Source: an uncultured Alistipes sp.
GTDB lineage: Bacteria > Bacteroidota > Bacteroidia > Bacteroidales > Rikenellaceae
Direction of reading: 5' to 3'
DNA length: 36,395 bases
NCBI GenBank assembly: GCA_949286165.1
Contig: CASDZK010000064.1
Coordinates: 1 to 36,395, forward strand
Shown here: positions 23,747-31,316 of the stretch, in pieces
Layout of the letters: the number at the start of each line of letters is the position of its first letter
Position numbering within the stretch: the stretch's first letter is position 1
Program-made: the position numbers and the translations under genes
Notes under the pieces: generated by a model
What the model was told of the DNA's origin: nothing
The model's database searches: none
What the model saw: the letters and a program-made list of their open reading frames with translations, nothing else

Positions 23747-23777
23747 TTTTCGCCGAAACAGAAATTGCATATATTTT
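23747..23777 (+). promoter_or_regulatory. Possible promoter for the bile salt hydrolase gene
   Basis: TTTT at 23747-23750, 19 nt, then TATATTTT at 23770-23777 approximates the consensus. It would give a leader of about 28 nt to ATG 23812. Confidence 0.45.
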
Positions 23778-23811
23778 GCAGAAAACCGGAAAACAATCAG
23801 CACGAATCGAC

Positions 23812-24858
23812 ATGAAAATACAAAGAATCGGATTATGCGCGTGCCTCACGGCATTGGCGTCATGGAGTCTGCCCGACTCGCAGGCTTGCACCCGGGCCGT
23901 CTATCTGGGTCCGGAAAATACAATCATTACCGGCCGGACGATGGACTGGCGGGAAGATCCGAAATCGAACCTCTACATCTTTCCCCGCGGAATGGAAAGA
24001 ACCGGCGGAAACGGAGAAAACGCCATTCGCTGGCGATCAAAATACGGCAGTGTCATTGCGGCCGGCTACGACATAGGAACGGCCGACGGCATGAACGAAG
24101 CGGGGCTTGTAGCCAATTTGCTGTATCTGACCGAATCGGAATATTCCCGACCGGGAGACACGCGGCCGGTACTGGGCATCAGCGCTTGGACACAATACGT
24201 ACTGGATAATTTCGCCACGGTCCGGGAAGCCGTGGAAGAACTGTCCGAAGACCGGTTCCGCATCGACAATCCCGACATACCCAACGGAGCGAAATCGACC
24301 ATGCATCTCGCCATTTCCGACGCTTCCGGAAACAGCGCCATTTTCGAGTATATCGACGGAAAGTTGGAAATACATGAAGGACGGCAATACCAAATCATGA
24401 CCAATTCGCCGGTTTACCGGGAACAAATTACCCTGAACGATTACTGGGAACAGATCGGCGGACTGGTCATGCTGCCGGGAACCAACCGCGCTTCGGACCG
24501 TTTCGTTCGGGCGTCATTCTACATCAATGCCGTACAACAAAGCAGCGATCCTCGTGTAGCAGTAGCCGCAGTGTTCAGTGTCATGCGCAACGTATCGGTT
24601 CCGCTGGGCATTTCCACCCCCGGTCAACCGAACATCGCCTCCACCCGATGGCGTTCGGTTGCCGATCAGAAAAACAAGATATACTATTTCGAATCGACTC
24701 TGAATCCCGATATTTTCTGGGTCGATTTCTCGAACATAGATTTCAACACCGGGGCTCCGGTAAAAAAGCTGACATTGACCGGCGGGAAAATCTATTCAGG
24801 CAACGCAGCCGCCAAATTCGAACCTTCCCAACCGTTTTCTTTCCTGTTCGACGCCTGA
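23812..24858 (+). CDS. Choloylglycine hydrolase / bile salt hydrolase, secreted
   Basis: 348 residues of an Ntn-hydrolase. A signal peptide ends at Ala25, so cleavage would expose Cys26 (CTRAVYLG), the N-terminal nucleophile. Other active-site residues are visible: Arg and Asp in TGRTMDW, Asn in DGMNEAGL, Asn in MTNSPVY and Arg in SDRFVRASFY. It closely resembles the secreted bile salt hydrolase of Bacteroides thetaiotaomicron as I recall it, through the RWRSVADQKNKIYYFEST stretch and beyond. It would deconjugate taurine or glycine bile acids in the periplasm; penicillin V acylase activity is the alternative. ATG 23812 is preferred over 23776 because it gives the signal peptide. It stands alone. 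Confidence 0.9.
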   Translation: MKIQRIGLCACLTALASWSLPDSQACTRAVYLGPENTIITGRTMDWREDPKSNLYIFPRGMERTGGNGENAIRWRSKYGSVIAAGYDIGTADGMNEAGLVANLLYLTESEYSRPGDTRPVLGISAWTQYVLDNFATVREAVEELSEDRFRIDNPDIPNGAKSTMHLAISDASGNSAIFEYIDGKLEIHEGRQYQIMTNSPVYREQITLNDYWEQIGGLVMLPGTNRASDRFVRASFYINAVQQSSDPRVAVAAVFSVMRNVSVPLGISTPGQPNIASTRWRSVADQKNKIYYFESTLNPDIFWVDFSNIDFNTGAPVKKLTLTGGKIYSGNAAAKFEPSQPFSFLFDA

Positions 24859-24893
24859 CCGGCAACGGAAACCGAACGACGAGGGTGTCCGAC

Positions 24894-24993
24894 AGGTCCT
24901 CATCCGCTACGTCGCTGCTTTTCAAATTTCGGTCACACACATCAATACGCTCCCCATTTATGAAAATCAAAGCCTTGCAGCTGAAGACCTTTT
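24894..24993. repeat. Dispersed intergenic repeat, copy 3 (covaried ends)
   Basis: About 100 bp. Ends are AGGTCCTCA and TGAAGACCT, where GGTC/GACC replaces the GGC/GCC pair of copy 1 and still pairs. Inside are CATCCGCTACGTCGCTGCTT, CGGTCACACAC and CAAAGCCTTGCAGCTGAAG. Flanks also match other copies: GAGGGTGTC upstream (24881) as before copy 1, and TTTTAAACAGCCGG downstream as after copy 2. Confidence 0.7.
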
Positions 24994-25070
24994 AAACAGC
25001 CGGCTAAAAACAATAAAGAAAAAGGGTATTTTACTTGACCGGCACCCCGTCGTTCATTCAGAAACAAAAG

Positions 25071-25103
25071 TTTGGCAGCATCGAAAAAATGTGCCTATCT
25101 TTG
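25071..25103 (+). promoter_or_regulatory. Promoter TTTG-N21-TATCTTTG driving the cobalamin riboswitch
   Basis: TTTG at 25071-25074, 21 nt, and TATCTTTG at 25096-25103. Transcription would begin near 25110, the 5' edge of the riboswitch. Confidence 0.85.
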
Positions 25104-25108
25104 CAAAA

Positions 25109-25291
25109 AGGACCGGTGCAAACAGGAAACGGCCGTTTTCCTGCGCTCAAAAGGGAATTCCGTGCAATTCGGAAACTGTTCCCGCAGCTGTAATCTCCGA
25201 AAGGTCCGGGCATTTATCGATCCACTGTCCTGACGAAAGGATGGGAAGGAGCCCCGGAAGGAGAGAGTCAGAAGACCTGCCTGTCCGACCA
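25109..25291 (+). ncRNA. Adenosylcobalamin (B12) riboswitch
   Basis: The conserved blocks of the cobalamin riboswitch appear in order: GGTGCAAACAGG, AAAAGGGAATTCCGTGCAA, the B12-box-like CCCGCAGCTGTAATCTC, then GGAAGGAG and GAGTCAGAAGACCTGCC at the 3' side. These are diagnostic and their spacing is normal. B12 binding normally represses the downstream gene. The following leader (25292-25464) can form hairpins, for example CCCTCT/AGAGGG (25384/25403) and GCGGA/TCCGC (25411/25431), possibly the expression platform; no U-tract terminator is seen, so translational control is more likely (inference). Confidence 0.92.
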
Positions 25292-25464
25292 TTCCGTCAG
25301 AAACTTTCGGGAGTTAAAGTGGAAGATACGTCATTTGCGGATCATCTTATCGGCTTTCGAATTTTTGGTTATAGGGAAGGGACCCCTCTTTTCCGGAAGA
25401 AGAGAGGGAGCGGATATTCTACCGGAACCGTCCGCAAGCGTCGGATATCGAAAAAACGAAAAAT

Positions 25465-26334
25465 ATGAAACGCACAAAAAAAGAATGGGGGATGATATTG
25501 TCGCTGGGAGTCCTGGCGTTGTTTTCCTGCAATAAAGACGAAGAAATAGAAGGTGATCCGTTCGCCGCCATCGGATTCAAAGTATTGGAATACCGACCGG
25601 CTCCAGGCCAATTCATCAATGAGAACATGAACAGTTCGACCCAGGAAGAGGCAAACGCTTACGCCGAACGCCGCATTATCAACGGAGAATACGTCTCCTT
25701 AGGAGCGTTCGGAGGATACATCACGGTAAAAATGGCCAAAGCCGTGGAAAACCGTCCGGGAAATTACGATTTCGGCATTGCGGGCAATCCTTTTTACAAT
25801 AATTCGGAACCGGGCATCGTATGGGTATCGGAAGACGCGAACAGCAACTGCATAGCCGACGACCCGTGGTATGAGCTGAAAGGGAGCGACGCGGTTACCC
25901 GGAACTATTCGGTAACCTATACCCGTCCCGCCGAACCGGGCGACATCGCCTGGGAAGACAATCTCGGCAACCAGGGAGTCATCACTTACCAGCCTGCCTA
26001 CCATGCCCAGATGTACTATCCCGAATGGGTAAAAGCAGATGCCTATACCTTAACGGGCAGCATGTTGCCTCCGCGCACGGAACGCAACGAGTCCGGAATT
26101 TGGGAGAACAAGGAGTTCGATTGGGGATACGCCGACAACATGGGAAGCGACATGGAAATGGGGAGTGACGGAATCCGGTACAACCGGTTCGAGATCGACA
26201 ATGCTGTAGATGCGGACGGTCATCCCGTAACTTTAAAACGCATCCATTTCGTAAAAGTACAATCGGCCGTTATGAAAGACGTGGAAGGTATCGGAGAGGT
26301 CTCTCCTGAAGTGGCACAATTCATCATCTATTGA
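25465..26334 (+). CDS. B12-riboswitch-controlled surface lipoprotein
   Basis: 289 residues. The lipoprotein signal ends LALFSC, followed by NKDEEIEGD, an acidic stretch suiting surface export. The mature part is one Gly/Tyr/Trp-rich beta domain: YRPAPGQFIN, LGAFGGYITVKM, FGIAGNPFYNNSEPGIVWV, DDPWYELKGSD, QMYYPEWVKAD and IHFVKVQSAVM. This resembles, from memory, Bacteroides 'cell surface proteins' often found near cobalamin-uptake (BtuB/BtuG) genes, but without their PKD-like extension. The riboswitch implies a role in corrinoid capture or handling; direct B12 binding is unproven. A SusD-like or enzymatic fold is not apparent. The gene is monocistronic, closed by the terminator at 26382-26433; no btuB is in the window. 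Confidence 0.85.
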   Translation: MKRTKKEWGMILSLGVLALFSCNKDEEIEGDPFAAIGFKVLEYRPAPGQFINENMNSSTQEEANAYAERRIINGEYVSLGAFGGYITVKMAKAVENRPGNYDFGIAGNPFYNNSEPGIVWVSEDANSNCIADDPWYELKGSDAVTRNYSVTYTRPAEPGDIAWEDNLGNQGVITYQPAYHAQMYYPEWVKADAYTLTGSMLPPRTERNESGIWENKEFDWGYADNMGSDMEMGSDGIRYNRFEIDNAVDADGHPVTLKRIHFVKVQSAVMKDVEGIGEVSPEVAQFIIY

Positions 26335-26381
26335 CAACCGACACCTGTCGGAAACGGCGGAATGCCGAATCGAAAAAACTG

Positions 26382-26433
26382 AAAATAGGAATCGCCCGAA
26401 GAATCGCGTATTTCTCCGGGCGATTCCTATTTT
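26382..26433. terminator. Bidirectional terminator, 17-bp perfect stem
   Basis: AAAATAGGAATCGCCCG (26382-26398) and CGGGCGATTCCTATTTT (26417-26433) pair perfectly around an 18-nt loop. Both strands end in T-runs from the stem base, so it serves both the riboswitch gene and the opposing GH30 gene. Confidence 0.88.
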
Positions 26434-26445
26434 CCCAAAAGGCGC

Positions 26446-27867
26446 TCAGAAAACAAAACTGTTGATGGTGCCAGCCGCCAGAGTAGGCTTAAAAACCCTG
26501 TCGCCGACCTGTATCGACAACGTTCTGGGAACCGTCCCCTTATTGACGGCAACGACCGCCAAACTACCGTCCGCATTGAGAAAAGCCAGCAAATCGTCGT
26601 AACCGGATGTTTCGACCCTTTTCGCTCCGGGACGCACGAACCGGCTGAAATGCTTCATCAAATAATACTCATGGGTAAAACGGAAACTTTTATCGTGTTC
26701 ATTGACGACTACCAGCGAATTTTGCCGCCACCCCCAACGGCTCATCCCGTCGTCCGACAGCGACGTATTCCAATATTCGTAGGCCGAAGCCCCGTTCGAC
26801 AGGTAATGTTTCATCATGTCCCAAGTGTATAGGCAAAACGACCATTCGTTCCGACCGTCTCCGCATTCGCTCTCACTCTGTATCAACGTCATCTCCGGAT
26901 AACGCTCATGCACCTCTGGTATCGCACCCTTGCCGGCCCATTGAAAAGCGACCGTTTTCACATATTTCATACAATCGGAATCCTGCAAAACCGTATCTAC
27001 CAACCGGACATTGGCCCGTTCTACAGTCCCGAAAATAACGTCCACCTTTTTTTCGGCCATGGCAGGACCGAGGTATTTGCCGATAAACTCGCGCAATCCG
27101 CGCGCAGTCCACGTACAACTCGGGTAAGGCTGGCACGAATTGAACTCATTTTGGGGAGCAACGCCGAAAATGCGGATTCCCTGCTGCCGGTAAGCGTCGA
27201 TGAATTTGGAGAAATAGAGAGCATACGCCTGCATGTATTCCGGTTTTTGGATAAACATATCGGTCCCTTCCATCCCCAGCCGTTCTTCCGTCATTTCGTT
27301 GGCATATCGGGGATCATCAGTCCACGACCAACTAAGAGCGTAATACCTATTGTATTTCATCCACGACGGAGGCGACCAGGGAGAAGCCCAGATTTCGAGG
27401 TCCGGATTGTATTTCAACGCGGCTTTGATAAAAGGAACAAGCGTTTTCATATCGTTTTCGATGGAAAAATTTCTCATCTCGAAATCGCCTTCCGTTTCAT
27501 TGTACGAGTACCAATCGACCGCAAAATCATTGGCGCCTATCGGCATACGGCAATAGGTAAATCCCGCACCTTTGCCCGGTTCGAACATTTCGCTGAGAAC
27601 GGAATCGCGGTCGGCGGCGGAAAGTCGGCCGAGCGAAATCCATCCTAATTCGTTGAAACAGGTCCCGAATCCCCGTATGGTCTGGGCCGTTTTTTCCGGA
27701 TCGATAATTACGTCAAGGCTTTCCGGAACCGTTTTCGTCTCCCAAAGCGTGTCTATCACGTTCCAGCCGGTTTGTTCCCCGGTGGAAACCCAAACGACCG
27801 GTGTACTTTTTTCCGTACACGACGCCAACACAACGGCAGCACTTAAAATCAACAGATAATTTTTCAT
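26446..27867 (-). CDS. GH30 family glycosidase, lipoprotein
   Basis: 473 residues. A lipoprotein signal ends VLASC (Cys17), followed by TEKSTPVV with little acidity. A (beta/alpha)8 barrel carries IRGFGTCFNELGW at its start (about 65-77), SPWSPPSWMK (about 162-171), the acid/base Glu241 in APQNEF and the nucleophile Glu332 (or Glu334) in LIQSESECGDG. Later come WNTSLSDDGMSRWGWRQNSL and a C-terminal beta domain ending VVAVNKGTV. The family includes glucosylceramidases and beta-1,6-glucanases; the exact activity is open. Promoter at 27934-27941 (complement). It is not in a SusCD cluster. Confidence 0.9.
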   Translation of the reverse strand: MKNYLLILSAAVVLASCTEKSTPVVWVSTGEQTGWNVIDTLWETKTVPESLDVIIDPEKTAQTIRGFGTCFNELGWISLGRLSAADRDSVLSEMFEPGKGAGFTYCRMPIGANDFAVDWYSYNETEGDFEMRNFSIENDMKTLVPFIKAALKYNPDLEIWASPWSPPSWMKYNRYYALSWSWTDDPRYANEMTEERLGMEGTDMFIQKPEYMQAYALYFSKFIDAYRQQGIRIFGVAPQNEFNSCQPYPSCTWTARGLREFIGKYLGPAMAEKKVDVIFGTVERANVRLVDTVLQDSDCMKYVKTVAFQWAGKGAIPEVHERYPEMTLIQSESECGDGRNEWSFCLYTWDMMKHYLSNGASAYEYWNTSLSDDGMSRWGWRQNSLVVVNEHDKSFRFTHEYYLMKHFSRFVRPGAKRVETSGYDDLLAFLNADGSLAVVAVNKGTVPRTLSIQVGDRVFKPTLAAGTINSFVF

Positions 27868-28320
27868 CGGCTTTCAGTTTTAGATAGTTTTCGAAAAACC
27901 GAACCGCAACACGGCAGGTTCGAATGTATTTTTCAAAGATAAGGAATTTTCCGATTTACCGATCGCTCTCGAACACAGAAATTACAACACTTTTCCGCCA
28001 GTCTTCAGGGCAATGAGCAGCACATCGAAAGAGCCGTTCAAAAAACAAGACACTCCTGTTGTCATTGTTTCTTTCAATAAAGTTTTACTGTCGCAAAAAA
28101 CTTAATAGCAATGATCAAAAGAATCGATGTTCAATCCCAATCCCTTTTCCCGGTTAGTTTACGAAAAAACAGCTTCCAATCATCCTCGTTGTATCGTAAA
28201 CAGCGTTATAAAAACGTTATCTACCGCCCGTTTCGGGCCTATAAAGAGATGGTCCCCTCCTCGTACGACATTCAAAATACTGTTTCACGCTTACCGGAAC
28301 CATAATTTTTGCCGCATAAC
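27868..28320. other. Gene-free stretch upstream of GH30
   Basis: About 450 bp between the GH30 start and the PepSY-gene terminator. It holds the GH30 promoter near 27934. Two small plus-strand ORFs (64 and 89 codons) overlap here in different frames; neither shows a signal peptide, motif or plausible start context. No repeat copy or RNA motif was recognised. Confidence 0.5.
27934..27941 (-). promoter_or_regulatory. -7 element (TATCTTTG) for the GH30 gene
   Basis: On the complement TATCTTTG is a perfect -7 match, giving a leader of about 60 nt to ATG 27867. No exact TTTG at -33. Confidence 0.65.
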
Positions 28321-28355
28321 AAAAAAGAAGGCATCCTTTTCAGACACCTTCTTCC
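28321..28355 (-). terminator. Terminator after the PepSY-like gene
   Basis: On the complement GAAGGTGTC and GGATGCCTTC form a 9-bp stem with two G-U pairs, followed by TTTTTTG. It lies about 70-100 nt after the PepSY stop. Confidence 0.72.
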
Positions 28356-28423
28356 GTTTCGATGTACCAAACATAAACTTATGTCAGTCAGTCTAAATTC
28401 TTTTTTCCATGATATTCCAAGGC

Positions 28424-28864
28424 TTAATCGTCTATTCCGATCAAATTGAATTTCAAATCGAAAGTCAATTCCAAACCGTTGGTCAACTTGACCTCGTAAT
28501 CGCGTTTATCCCGATCGATCTGTACGATCGACGTATCCGGATAACGTTCGGTCACGAATTTAGTTATTTCCTGCGGAACAATGGCGGAAGGAACCGTCGA
28601 ATACTTGCAATCCACCTCTTTCCATTCCCCGTTTTTCAAAAATTCGACTTTCGTGCTGTTCGTAAAAACCACTTCATACGTAACATCCATGAAATCCTTT
28701 TCCATTTTGGCATAAGAAACCTTTTCTTTCGGAAAATGTTTCTGGATAAACTGTTGCGATTTTTCAGGCAACTGATTCACATCGATCGGACGGTCATCAT
28801 CGGCACGCGCTGCAGTAACACCGAAAGTCAATAAAGCCAAAGCAAAAATCATTAGTTTTTTCAT
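28424..28864 (-). CDS. Periplasmic PepSY-like protein (DUF2874 type)
   Basis: 146 residues. The signal peptide MKKLMIFALALLTFGVTAARA is followed by DDDRPIDVNQLP. Two similar units follow: LPEKSQQFIQKHFPKEKVSY with a VTYEVVFTNSTKVEFLKNG strand pair, and VPQEITKFVTERYPDTSIVQ with YEVKLTNGLELTFDLKFN. This is the duplicated PepSY-like fold often annotated as 'putative beta-lactamase-inhibitor-like'; inhibition has not been shown for the family in general. The protein sits downstream of a two-component system on the same strand (29089-31061) with a 224-nt gap. In Bacteroidota such proteins often neighbour sensor kinases, so it may be a target or accessory of that system (inference). ATG 28864 is preferred to the longer frame. 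Confidence 0.88.
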   Translation of the reverse strand: MKKLMIFALALLTFGVTAARADDDRPIDVNQLPEKSQQFIQKHFPKEKVSYAKMEKDFMDVTYEVVFTNSTKVEFLKNGEWKEVDCKYSTVPSAIVPQEITKFVTERYPDTSIVQIDRDKRDYEVKLTNGLELTFDLKFNLIGIDD

Positions 28865-29088
28865 AATGTCTCTAATTTTAAATGTTAAACATGATCTTCT
28901 ATTTCGTTGATACAAAGTTCGGGCATGATTTTGAATTGAATTTGAAATTTTCTGCTTTTTCGAAAAAATTTTCTCAAAAAACCGTCAAAAACGAAAACAG
29001 ATGGAGAAAACCTGTCTTTTCGAAACAAAACAACCCAATGACAATCCCGCAATACCGAAAAAAACACGACTTAATTACCAGACAAACA

Positions 29089-30360
29089 TTACGGCCAAAC
29101 AACGGAAAACCGATGACGTCCCTCCTCAAAACGATATTCCACACGCAATCCGTAATAACGGCCTATGGCGTTAACCAAGGCAAGTCCCAATCCGGTGGAA
29201 CCTTCTTTTTTACTTCCCTGATAAAACCGATCGAAAATACGTTCCGCATCAAGCGGCGAATCGCCGTCGTTGACTACCGCCAAAGTGCGGCCGATCAAAG
29301 AAACTTCCACCCGACCGCCTTCCGCCGTATGCACGTAGGCGTTTTTCAACAGATTCGTAACCAATACGGAAGCCAGCGATTCATTCATCCGTACCACGAA
29401 CGGCACCGGACAATCGATTTTGCCGATGATGTTCCGCGACGCATAAATTTCATCGTAAAGGGCCACCTGTTCCCGAACCGCAGCAGCAATATCGACCTCC
29501 GTACTCTCGGGGAACTGACCGTTTTCAATCTTGGTAAGCAACAACAACGTCTTATTCAACCGAACGATATGTCCCAGCGTCCGCTGCATCTTGAACAATT
29601 CTCCGACTTGCACCTCGCTCGGATCGGTATGATCCAACAACCACTCGATCCGATTTCCCAATACGGCCAACGGCGTCTGCAATTCATGCGAAGCATTGCC
29701 TATAAACTGCTTTTGCTGTTCGAACAGCTTTTCGGAACGGTCCACCGCCTGCTGCGCCGCCACGTTAAGCCGGCGAAACTCCGAAATGGTCGTGTCGTTC
29801 GGAACGGGAGTATTGTTCCGACCGGGCGCATAACTATCCAACCAATGCAACAAGGCATACAACGGGCGCATACTGCGATAAAAAACCCACACGGTCACGC
29901 CGATAATCGTCAGTAAAAGCAATAAATACAAAACGACCACCCAATACAGAATCGCCGCAAACAGGTCATCCTTATCGATGGTGGGCGTAGCCACTTTCAA
30001 TTCATAGTAATTGTCTTCGTCATCCAAAAAAATAGTCGTCAGAATACGGGCAGGTTCGGTCTCCCCCTTTTCTGGAATATACACCTCGGCATCATAATAT
30101 TCGATATGTTCGTGCGTTTCGGCATACGACCTATCCACCGGCCGGATCGAATAACTGTTGTTCGAACCGTTGTTCAACGGCGGCAATTCCCGCCCGGCGA
30201 GCATCCGCACGATAATCAATTCCGAATAATCGTCCAAAGCGTCGTCGGTCTCGTCGTTGATCTCGTCCACCATCGTGAAATAAAACAGCATGGCCCAGAG
30301 AGCCATGAGCGGCAGCAAAACGACCGATAAACGCAACGCTATGCGGACAATAAGTTTCAT
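29089..30360 (-). CDS. Sensor histidine kinase with periplasmic domain
   Basis: 423 residues. TM helices lie at about 8-29 and 136-160, enclosing a periplasmic sensor of about 105 acidic residues (with DEINDETDDALDDYSE). A short linker precedes the HisKA box NASHELQTPL with His225. The HATPase part shows NLLKNAYVH (N box), VVNDGDSPL (G1), FDRFYQGSKKEG (F box) and GSTGLGLALVNAI (G2). The size and order resemble RprX/QseC-like kinases. Its start lies 11 nt after the response regulator's stop, so the two form an operon. The input signal is unknown; the acidic sensor domain may bind cations or cationic peptides (speculation). Confidence 0.93.
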   Translation of the reverse strand: MKLIVRIALRLSVVLLPLMALWAMLFYFTMVDEINDETDDALDDYSELIIVRMLAGRELPPLNNGSNNSYSIRPVDRSYAETHEHIEYYDAEVYIPEKGETEPARILTTIFLDDEDNYYELKVATPTIDKDDLFAAILYWVVVLYLLLLLTIIGVTVWVFYRSMRPLYALLHWLDSYAPGRNNTPVPNDTTISEFRRLNVAAQQAVDRSEKLFEQQKQFIGNASHELQTPLAVLGNRIEWLLDHTDPSEVQVGELFKMQRTLGHIVRLNKTLLLLTKIENGQFPESTEVDIAAAVREQVALYDEIYASRNIIGKIDCPVPFVVRMNESLASVLVTNLLKNAYVHTAEGGRVEVSLIGRTLAVVNDGDSPLDAERIFDRFYQGSKKEGSTGLGLALVNAIGRYYGLRVEYRFEEGRHRFSVVWP

Positions 30361-30371
30361 AATTCGGAATA

Positions 30372-31061
30372 TTATTCGGGTTCTACAAGTACGAGTTTAT
30401 ATCCGAACCCGTAAACGGCCTTGATCTCGATGGTCGCCCCGGCTTCGGCAAGCTTGCGGCGCAAATTTTTGATCTGGGCGTAAACGAAATGGAAATTATC
30501 CGCCTGATCGACATGGTCGCCCCAAACAGCTTCGGCCAATACGGATTTATCGACCAAATGATTCGGCCGCTGCATAAAATAAACGAGAATGTCGAACTCT
30601 TTTTTCAGCAATGAAATTTCGCGTTCCTGCACCCACACGCGGTTGCCCTCCGGATCCAAAGCGACATTGCCCAAAGTCAATGCGAACCCGTCCCCGCTAT
30701 TCCGGCCGCGTCTCGACACGCTCTTGATCCGGGCCTTGAGCTCGGCCGTATGGAACGGTTTTGGCAAATAGTCGTCCGCTCCCAAATCCAGGCCGGACAC
30801 CTTGTCCTCGATCGAATCCCTCGCCGATATGATAATCACGTTCTCCCGTTTGCGCAACGCTTTGATGCGTTCGAGCAACCGAAGACCGTTGCCGTCCGGC
30901 AACATGATATCCAGCAGCACGCAGTCGTAACTGTATCCCGCTATTTTGGCATCGGCCTCGAAGTACGTCGCAGCCGTTTCCACCACGTACCCTTCCTCCT
31001 TCAACGCCCGTTGCATGATTTCGCGCAACGAAGGCTCGTCTTCCACAATAAGTATTTTCAT
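30372..31061 (-). CDS. OmpR/PhoB-family response regulator
   Basis: 229 residues. Receiver domain (1-115): acidic pocket Glu7, Asp8, phospho-acceptor Asp51 in LLDIMLPDGNG, Ser/Thr switch in IIISARDS, and Lys in DDYLPKPFHTAEL. The C-terminal winged-helix DNA-binding domain (about 130-225) contains EREISLLKKEFDILVYF and VYGFGYKLV. It is the first gene of the regulator-kinase pair and probably responds to the kinase at 29089-30360. A TAACTTTG -7 element lies only 5 nt upstream, so the mRNA may be nearly leaderless. Confidence 0.95.
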   Translation of the reverse strand: MKILIVEDEPSLREIMQRALKEEGYVVETAATYFEADAKIAGYSYDCVLLDIMLPDGNGLRLLERIKALRKRENVIIISARDSIEDKVSGLDLGADDYLPKPFHTAELKARIKSVSRRGRNSGDGFALTLGNVALDPEGNRVWVQEREISLLKKEFDILVYFMQRPNHLVDKSVLAEAVWGDHVDQADNFHFVYAQIKNLRRKLAEAGATIEIKAVYGFGYKLVLVEPE

Positions 31062-31065
31062 ACGA

Positions 31066-31073
31066 CAAAGTTA
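31066..31073 (-). promoter_or_regulatory. -7 element (TAACTTTG) for the response regulator-kinase operon
   Basis: On the complement TAACTTTG matches TAnnTTTG and ends 5 nt before ATG 31061. Transcription would begin at or very near the start codon. Confidence 0.6.
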
Positions 31074-31284
31074 TGCAATCGATTTTGAAAAGAAATTGAA
31101 AAAACGCGCTGAAAAACAGGCCGGATGATTTTTTTCGACCGTTCCGCAACCTTCCGGCCAACTCCGTCTCCGCCTCCGTTTATCCCGCGGCATCCGCATT
31201 CTCCCGGACCGTAACGAACGCGTAAATCAAAGATTCCGCATTCCGTCTCCGGACAGGATACGGCGCGATAACGCGGATTATCCT

Positions 31285-31292
31285 TATCTTTG
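31285..31292 (+). promoter_or_regulatory. -7 element (TATCTTTG) for the RluA-type gene
   Basis: TATCTTTG is a perfect -7 match, 24 nt before ATG 31317. It overlaps the in-frame TTG at 31290, which excludes that codon as a start. No exact -33 TTTG. Confidence 0.65.
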
Positions 31293-31316
31293 CACCGTTG
31301 CCACGCCGATACCGCC

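Noticed and set aside
23643..24993. The repeats as a CRISPR array
   Set aside because: Only two copies lie within 1.3 kb, with a whole gene between them, no regular spacers and no cas genes.
25091..25468. A 125-codon ORF across the riboswitch
   Set aside because: The segment has all conserved cobalamin riboswitch blocks; the ORF is incidental.
28111..28396. Small plus-strand ORFs upstream of GH30
   Set aside because: Two overlapping frames, neither with a promoter, a signal peptide or a recognisable composition; one runs into the PepSY terminator.
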